Source: Ectobius pallidus (taxonomy: Eukaryota; Arthropoda; Insecta; Blattodea; Ectobiidae). From it: DNA of 64,000 nt. The translations under genes and the position numbers were made by a program. Of this stretch, positions 37,101-46,100 are shown one piece after another; position 1 is the stretch's first letter, and each line of letters begins with the position of its first letter. The notes beneath the pieces are model-generated. The model had not been told where the DNA came from, ran no database searches, and saw only the letters and a program-made list of their open reading frames with translations. The stretch covers positions 47,038,502-47,102,501 of the forward strand of contig CAXKWD010000008.1 of NCBI GenBank assembly GCA_964059195.1. The letters run 5' to 3'.

Positions 37101-40100
37101 CATGTTTTGCACTAAAGTGCATTAACAAGTCCAAAGCATTAAAAAGCAGGACAAGTCTTTGAATTTCTACAATGCCTGGCCAGGTGCAGGACATGTCCGA
37201 CATAGTCCAGATGTCTGGTAACCCTATCTAACCACCATAAATAACTTTCACTGGGTGTATTAGTCAATAAGCTTGTTTGTATTGATGTTTGAGCTTGTTT
37301 TTTTGGGAATTTCACTTGTAGCCATTAAAATTTGGTTTCAATCAATCAGAATGCATAATAACACTCCTTAGGTCAGTACTGTGTTTTAAAGGGCCTCCAT
37401 TTTATTCTGCTTGTATGTAGTACAACAATATTATAAAAATGTATCACCTTCAGTCTGTGAAAAAAAAAAATTAAAACAAAAAATAGTAGGCTATAAATTA
37501 ATTTACATTTTTTACATACACTGTAATTACCACAGGATCTGAAAGGGTTAAAAATGTCCAGAAGTACAGAACCTTCTTTACAGAAGAGATTAGTGGACTG
37601 AACTTCTGATACTATGTAGAGCATACACTATATAGATGGTGCTGCAGTATCATCACTTAGTTTTTATAATAGTGGTCTCAACCTCAGTTTGTAGCTCTCT
37701 GTTTGTTTTATATTTATCCCTCCAGTGTACAAAGTCCTTCGGTATAGTGCCTCTAGCTGTCAAGAAAAGATCATACACACTAATCTTCTTGATGTGGTAT
37801 GTTGTAATGATTATGTTGGTTCGGGTTACTACTGAAATATTTATTTTATTGGCTACTAATGCTGCAATGTTTTACTGTTTCAGTGTTATTTAATTAGTAG
37901 GCCTATAATTATATTAATGCGACATTAGCTCTGTAACCAATACCTGAGTTTCTCTTTTGTCTAATCTAATTCACACATGCTATGTTATATTGCACTCGAT
38001 TCTTGTCTTACCGAGTCTATTAATATTGCAGTAATAATGGAAGCCAATAACTCATATTTGATATTCTTTGATTATAATTAATATTTATTAGAATATAATA
38101 ATAAATTTTACCAGAATATCATACATTTTACATTGAATAACAAGTAGAATATATTAACTATAAAAAAAAAGCTGTAATAAATTGCACTTAATAAGTTGAA
38201 AAGAGAATATAAGAAATAAGCAGATTTATTTCTTCAACGAGAAAAGTTAATAAATATTACAACTAGATTTCTCTTCCTTTCAGGTATGTATGACTTCAGA
38301 TTGCGTTGCTGGCAGAACCCAAGGCCGACAGATACAGTGCATGACTGATAGGAAGGAACTAAAATGGGAAAACTCTAACAAACATCAATGAAAAGAAAAC
38401 AGAAATACTGAAACAGTTTTAATACTTGAGAATTAAACACAATAAAGCATCAAGATACATGAAGATTGAGAGATCTGATTAGCCTATACTTAAAGTGGAG
38501 GATGTAACCTTGAATTATCTAGTAGGGCAGTGAACCTCAGATTAAATCACGTCTTTCCTCCCGATATTTACTATAGTCTACCCTGCAAGTGGTACATCAC
38601 GGTACTATTACATAAGGCAAGGTCTAATAACAATAGCTAATAAATGTTCCCAGCTGAATCATTCTGCCCTATTTTGGAATATGTTACTTCTAGATTCATG
38701 TAGATTACTGAAAGCTGGTGTCTTACTCTTTACTCAATTGTATGAAGGAACTTAAAACATTCTTTACTTGAGAAACCTTAAGAATTAGGCCCCTTCAGTC
38801 ACACAGAGCATATAATATGCAATGTAATGCTAAATGGTCATCAAATATCTCTATAGAATTTTGCCCGTACAATTGGTTCATATGAAAGACTTCTCTTGTA
38901 ATCTATATATATATATAAATGAATGTATGTGTGTCTGTCCTTTATGCATTACTACACCTTTCATCCGATCGCCATGAAACTTTGGGAAGTTGTTGAGTAC
39001 ATTCCTGGGAAGGTTTCTGGCATACTACATTTTTAATTTTAGCTTTCGTTCGCGAGAAATGAGTGAAAACGGGAATGAGACGTGCATTTCTTGTGCTTTC
39101 GAAGCATCAGTTTTCAGTAATACATTTCAGTTGTCAAATCAATTGCAGAAGGCTTTGTCTATTTTTGTCATACTTTGGAAACAATAGCATCGCGATCAGT
39201 TTGGAAGGCAATGGATATCTCATGTTATTGTAAACGCTAGAAAAGTTGATGATAAGGTAATCTATATAAATAAAAACGAATGTATGTCTGTCACATACAT
39301 TTAAGCACACATTTTTCATCGTGAGTGTAATCAATTTCAACTCTCATAATCATTTTTTCAATTATTTTCTAATTGTGAAATTCACTTCAAAGCCGGATTT
39401 ATAGCTGTTTCATTAATTAGGCCTATCGATCGTTTAGTTTACACCTATGAATGTTTTGCGTGCAAAGTGTTAATAAATATAATATTTTAATTATTTTGCT
39501 CTTAATCGTTAATCTTTTGATTAATTATCATGGGCCAAGCCGCGGGGATCTGCTATAAGCTGTAAAAAGCTATGGCCTATCTAGCGTTTTCTGGGGGAAT
39601 ATTTTGAAAACTAATGTATGTCTAAATACCTATATAAAGACCTAGCGTTTGAAAATCAAAAGTCCTTCATAAGTCCTTCATAAGTTATTTTCACATTTAC
39701 AAAATACAAAACCCGAGCGACGCCGGGCCTTTTAAGCTAGTAAATTATAAAAAAAATCTCCTGCGGACCCATACATTTATAATCTCATTTCTAATGCTCG
39801 TGTATGAAATCACTTTATTCAAATATGTTTAATGTATATCCCAAACTGGAATTTAGCTAATGGCCGAAAAGATAAAAAAAAAAAAAATGAAATGAAATGT
39901 AATACCTACAGCAAATCATTATTGATTCCACTCACGAGAAGCTTCTTGTTATTCCTAGAACATGAGAGAAGGATTTTAGGTCTGACTGCAAGTGCCAGAT
40001 TCTCAAATAAGCTAATGAGGAAACCCCAGAATGCACCAAAGATTCAACACGTGCGACTCAACACAAGTGTCCCCTCACGGAAAAACAGAAGCCATTACAA

Positions 40101-43100
40101 TGTTGAGCAGAAGAAGAAGACGGTTTGCTCATATATACCTTTCTTCTCTGCATTCACTTCAAGAGGATATGTTACCGATGATTCATATCTAATTGTTCAA
40201 TCTACTATCTTCGCATCTCCCTTATATTCATTTATCGTTACATTATCTTCTCCCTATTGCTGCCACTATCAGCAATGCAATGGATTCCTTCATGCACTTC
40301 TAATCCTCTACTTCTTAGATAATTCGCAAGCATGGTCATACAGATGATGTGGCATTTAATTCAAAGTAGTTCCTCTCTAGACAACTCTCAAAGCATGTGA
40401 GGTGAGGTAAATAAAGAAAATTCTATAGGAATCTGATTATTGAGTTGCTCATTTGTACATTTATTATTTACAGGTTAACAACTGCTTGCAGCATGATATT
40501 GAGATACTGTGCCTCACGACACTGGATATGCTGATTCAGACTGTTCTCATTATCATAGATCGTTCTGCTGCTGTTCTGGTTAGTACAGTTACATTATAAA
40601 TGAAGATGGCTCTACTGTTTATAGCAACTTCTCTTCATATAGACCTACTGTTGAAATATTACTCTCTGTTTCAGGGGTCTCTGGTTGCATGTTTAATTGG
40701 ATTACTACAGCTTCTTGATGAATGCCATTATAAACGGTTATGGGAGGAATTAGCAGATCATAAATCCAAGAAAGACTTTCTGCTTAGAGTTTTTTTGGTT
40801 TTTCGAGATCTAGTCAAGCAAGAGGTGTTTCCTCCAGACTGGCTTGTTATCAAAATGGTTTCTAATAATGTGATGTTGAAAGCTCTTCAGGAACTTGCTC
40901 AGCCTCTTGTCTTCGGTTTTCTTGAACCAAGATGTCATTTTGACAATCAGGTAATATTTTTTTACTATTCCAGTACAGTACACAAAAAGATGTTTATCTC
41001 CATTACAATTCTGTTAAGAAGAATCCCTTAAAACACTCAGGAAATATTCAGCACTTTTTAGTGCTTGATATAGTGCACCGATGTCATGAAATGTTTCCCT
41101 TTTTATGAGTAAACTCTACAAGGGTTAAAAAAAATATATATATATATTTTTTTCTTGTTTCAAATTGTAACTTCCAGATTAATTAATATTTTCCAAAAAC
41201 TCCATATTAACTAATTTCAATCCCTCCAGGAATAAGCTGTAAAGTTGTGTTTTAAAAAGATTCATCTACCACCATTCTAAGGAAGAGACAAAAATAGAAC
41301 ATTCATAGCCATGATAGTTCTCTATAAAACTTAATAATCTACATTTATTGCAAAATGTATCTCAATGGTCTATATTCATTCTGCACAAAAATATTGTAGC
41401 ACTTTGAAATCTGGCCGATCTTTTTGAAAACCTTGTATAAAAAATGTAGTCCACTATAAGGTTCTTATCATGCATATTTGTGGAAAAACAGTTACAACAA
41501 ATTCTAGACGTTCTGCAATAAATGCAGTAACTCAGGTAATTTTGCTCTATATCATTAATGTCCTTACTGCTGTTATCCATTGTTCTAGAAAATTTACAAA
41601 AATCCCTGATAGATAGCAGCACCTCCTTAACTGAATGCTCACAGTGCATTCTGTTTTAAAGTGAAGCTAAAGTGCTTTACCATTGCTGCAGCTTTGCTTT
41701 ACCCCCACTTCACTTCCAGTGCAGCAATCTCAAATCTCGCTTTACAACTGCTGCAAGGTTTTGCTGCATGAACTGTCATGGCAGAGTAGGTGTTCATCGA
41801 AAATTTCCTTGATGACTTTAACATCATTATTCAAATTCCCGAATACGAACACCTTCTTCAGCAAAGTTAGTACAATTTGATTTTACCTGTACATCATATT
41901 ATACAATAAATATTATATAACTGTGTAACTGTTATTTGCATGTCTTAACCATGTTGGAGGGCAGTACATGGTGCCGGTTTCATTGAGCAAGCTCAGCTGA
42001 TTGAATTTGCCGTTATTTTTTGTCTGCAGTGGTCATAAAGTGCTTTACAGGTTTGCTTTAAAAACGAATGCACTGTAAATACATGGTCTTATTTTTCATC
42101 ACTTAACATAATCATAGTTACACAAGCCTGCAACTCATTTTTACTTCTACATTTTGGTGGACAGACACAGAATATGGTTAATAGTAACAGTGATAATAAT
42201 GACAATAATTAATATTATTCATTTACTTATTAATGGAGTTCCTTGTTACTTATCTACATTTTCATGACTGTTGTATCATCTTAGACAAGAAATTACCAAT
42301 ATCATGTAGCGTACCATGAATTTGTCAAGAGTCCCATTCGATTGAATCTCGAGAATGTAGCAAGATAGCAGTGACTGGTATTCAGCCATGTACTTATCAC
42401 AGACTGGTACAGTCCTTCGTACAGCCTTTCTAGCTCCTTCATAAAGTTCTTGACTTTCATTTAAGAGATTGGGGATTTTACCTAATTTCATTCTTAGTCT
42501 ATGGAAATACTTTTTAAATATATTATACAGTTGTATTGTTTAACACTTTCACCCCCACCCCCATAGTGTCCTACCAGCTGGCTCAACCCAGTCATTTTTA
42601 CGGAGTTAGTGAAGATTCACATCACTATGGTTAGATTTAATTTTCTCTGTAATTATTGAAAACAGGATTATGAATTTTTTACATACCTTCAGGAATGAGC
42701 ACAAGGGCAGAAGAAAGTTGATAGCAAATCATCACAAAATTCATCAACATTTGTAACATTTACATCTTCCAGTAATATAGATTCAGCATGAAAATTTTCA
42801 CTTTTACTATCATTTTCACTATCTGATGAATCAATTCATCATGCAAATCTTTGTTGAATAGGCCTACTATTTCAAACACTTCTTCATCACTGGATGCCTT
42901 TTTAGAACAAAACCTATTTTTATTTATACTACAAGAACTGGCAATACCACTGACACCCACACTGAATGAGGCTTGAGAGACATTATACTACAAGAACTGG
43001 CAATACCACTGACACCCACACTGAATGAGGCTTGAGAGACATGGATTTCACATGTTTTTTCCAAGAAACCTCGAACAAAGCTTGTTTCTATCTGGGAAGA

Positions 43101-46100
43101 TGGGAATATATTAATGCAAGCACCATCTATCGACATCATAAAGAATTACATTGCTGTTCAATTTCAATCACGAGGTAATGTTAGCACCTGCCCTTAAGCG
43201 AGTTACATCATCCTTGGTACATTGAACTTGAGAATTTTTGGGCAAGTTTTGTTGCCTGTGGGAGGGAAGGTGTTAATTTCTACTCTACTGAAGCCTTCTT
43301 TATTTATTTTAACATCAAATTATTTATCCATGCATACCTATCGCAACTGACTACATAGGAAATTCTTTGTTCAAAGAGCCTGCAGACATGTTTATTCCTA
43401 TCATCAGTTTGCAAGACTTTCGTAATTTATGGCAAGGAAGATACAGGCAGTGACAGAAATGGAGGGATTACGCTTTTTATTTTAAGTTATGATTGGTTTT
43501 GTTTGTTTTAAAATTCAAGTTTGATTGTTATCCTTCACAGAAGGCAGAATTATTAATTGCAGGTAATTATTGTACCAGTACTTTCATTTCATGATATATT
43601 ATTATTAGAATTTACAAAAGAAAGAACTGTTATTATATATATATATACATACATTGATTTTTTCTGGGGGTACACGGGAGTACGCATACCCCATAAAGAT
43701 TTTCGAGTTCCATAAAGGAGAAATTTAATTATGTCCACAATTTTGAAATCTGGAGAAATTTATGCCAAACAAAATAGCAAAAGTGATTCTTCTTCTTCTT
43801 CCATCAGGGATTAGGCTTCAGCCTGTTCCGGTCTCACATCTTTCCAACGTTTCCTAGGTCGTCCTATTGATCTTTGTCCTCTTGGTTTATAATTTAATAT
43901 TTGCTTGGGGATCCTGCTAGATGGCATGCGGTCTAGATGATTTAGCCAGTTTTCTCTGTATCGCATTACTTTTTCTTGTACTGGTTCCTGTACCTAGTTC
44001 TTGTCTAATAACTTCATTTCTAATATGATGTTCTCGTGTGCATCCCTTGACTGACCTTAGGAAATACATTTCAGCTGCTTGGAGTTTGCTGAAGTCTCTG
44101 CTTCTTAGTGTTCATGTTTCACTGCCATATAATAAGACAGGAAGTGCCATGACGGAATAAAACCTGAGTTGTGTGTCTTTTCTAGTTTCCCTTTTAAAGT
44201 TCTTCGGATAGTTCCACAAATATTTTGAAATTTATTAATTTTGTGATTAATATCTTGGTCTACGTTGTAGCTGACATCACAACCTAGGTAATTAAAATGG
44301 GACACTTGTTTGATGCTTTTATTTTCTAAAACAATTTTTGTTCTAATCGGAAACTTACCGTGGAATGCCATTACTTTAGTTTTTTGGGTCGAAATTTTCA
44401 TATTATAGAGTTTACTAATATTACTTAGTTCATAAATTGCTTTTTGCAGTCTGTCTTCTTTATCAAAAATAAAAGCACCATCATCTGCGAACAATAACAT
44501 GTTCAATGAGCTTTGTCCTATATTAAGACCTTTATGTACTTTGAGTTTCCATTCTTGAAGAATGTCATTCAAATATATATTAAATAAAATAGGAGACAAA
44601 CTGCATCCTTGTTTAACTCCTTGATTTATTTTAATTCTACTTGATAATTTTCCATCTATTTCTAAAACAACTTCGTTGTTTACGTATAAGCTTTGTACTG
44701 TTTTTATTAAATGTTCTGGATAGCCTTGTGTGTATAGAATTCTCCACAGCTTGTTTAGGTTTACGCGATCAAACGCTTTCTCAAAGTCTATGAAAGCTAT
44801 ATGTGTTTCTAGATTGAACTCACTTCGTTTTTCTATCATCTGTTTTAGAATGAATATATTGTCAATTCACGATCTGTTCTTCCTAAAACCATTTTGTTCT
44901 TCCATTAATAGACTGTCTGATATTATTTTCAGTCTGTTGCATACTATTCTTGAATAAACTTTATAAGCAGTGTTTAGTAAGCTTATGCCTCTGTAATTAC
45001 TACTCTTGGTTCTATCTCCTTTCTTAAAAATCGAGATTATTTTAGCTAGTTGCCATTCTTTCGGGATTCTTTTTGTTTTCCAACACATATTTAGTAAATG
45101 CAGGAGTCGAAGTTTCAGTAATGTTCCCCCATATTTATATAACTCAACTGGCAGATTATCTGTTCCTGGAGCTTTCCTATTTTTGGATTTATCCAGGGAG
45201 CTATTTAATTCTTCAAAAGTTATTAGATATTTTCTTCATATTTTGTATCGTGGTATTTCTTCGTTTCTTCATTGTCGGTTTTGGTTTTTTCACAAATCTT
45301 AGTCCACAGTTCTTGGATCGCCTTTGTGACCTCCTGCTGAGTTGGTGGTCCAGGGTTCGGTTCTATCCCTCCAATCAGCAGCAACATCGCCAGAACGAGA
45401 CCAGTAATCCATTTCGATCTTGAGCGATTCTTAACTACTCCATAATTGTTTGTTGTTGATTTAAAGTTAAGATTGCTGCAGGCACTAATCAAGCCTATTC
45501 GTAAGCGATGAGTTACAATATCCACTCCCATATTCCGTGTCTCTCCGCGTCAGCAACTACACATCCGTTCACGTCCACTTCTTATGCTTGTGCAGCCATT
45601 TCTGCCTTGAACTCTTTGAACATTGTGGTGTTGGAATATACATTCATATTATTAATAACAACTGATGCTTGTGATAATCATCAGTATGTTAACTTAATGT
45701 GCATTTCATTGTGCATTTCATTATTCATCATCAGTTGATGATTGTGATTCTTCAGATGAATTTGTCCAACTCCTTGTACTTGGCCCACATTGGTCACCGT
45801 ACTAAACCTTGAATCCTTCCAAGCTGGATCCTTATGCTCGTGAAATACTCAACTTATGTCACCTGCTACAAGCCGTTGAGTTTTCGTCTACTTCAATTCT
45901 GATCAAGAACCAGTCTTCAGCAAGCTGGACCTGGATTCATCACAACACTATTGTTAACACTTAATCCAGAAGGAAGACTCACAACAAGTTTACATACTGA
46001 GAGTGTATGTTAATGTTTGTAAAGTGACGATTACCAGGTGAAAGATTTATTATTTGTGTATTAACCTGCAATTCAGGTCACTATCAATAGAGTTTAGAAG

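Noticed and set aside
39832..40347. 171-codon + strand frame
   Set aside because: No start context, domain or conservation cue; most likely random or repeat-derived.
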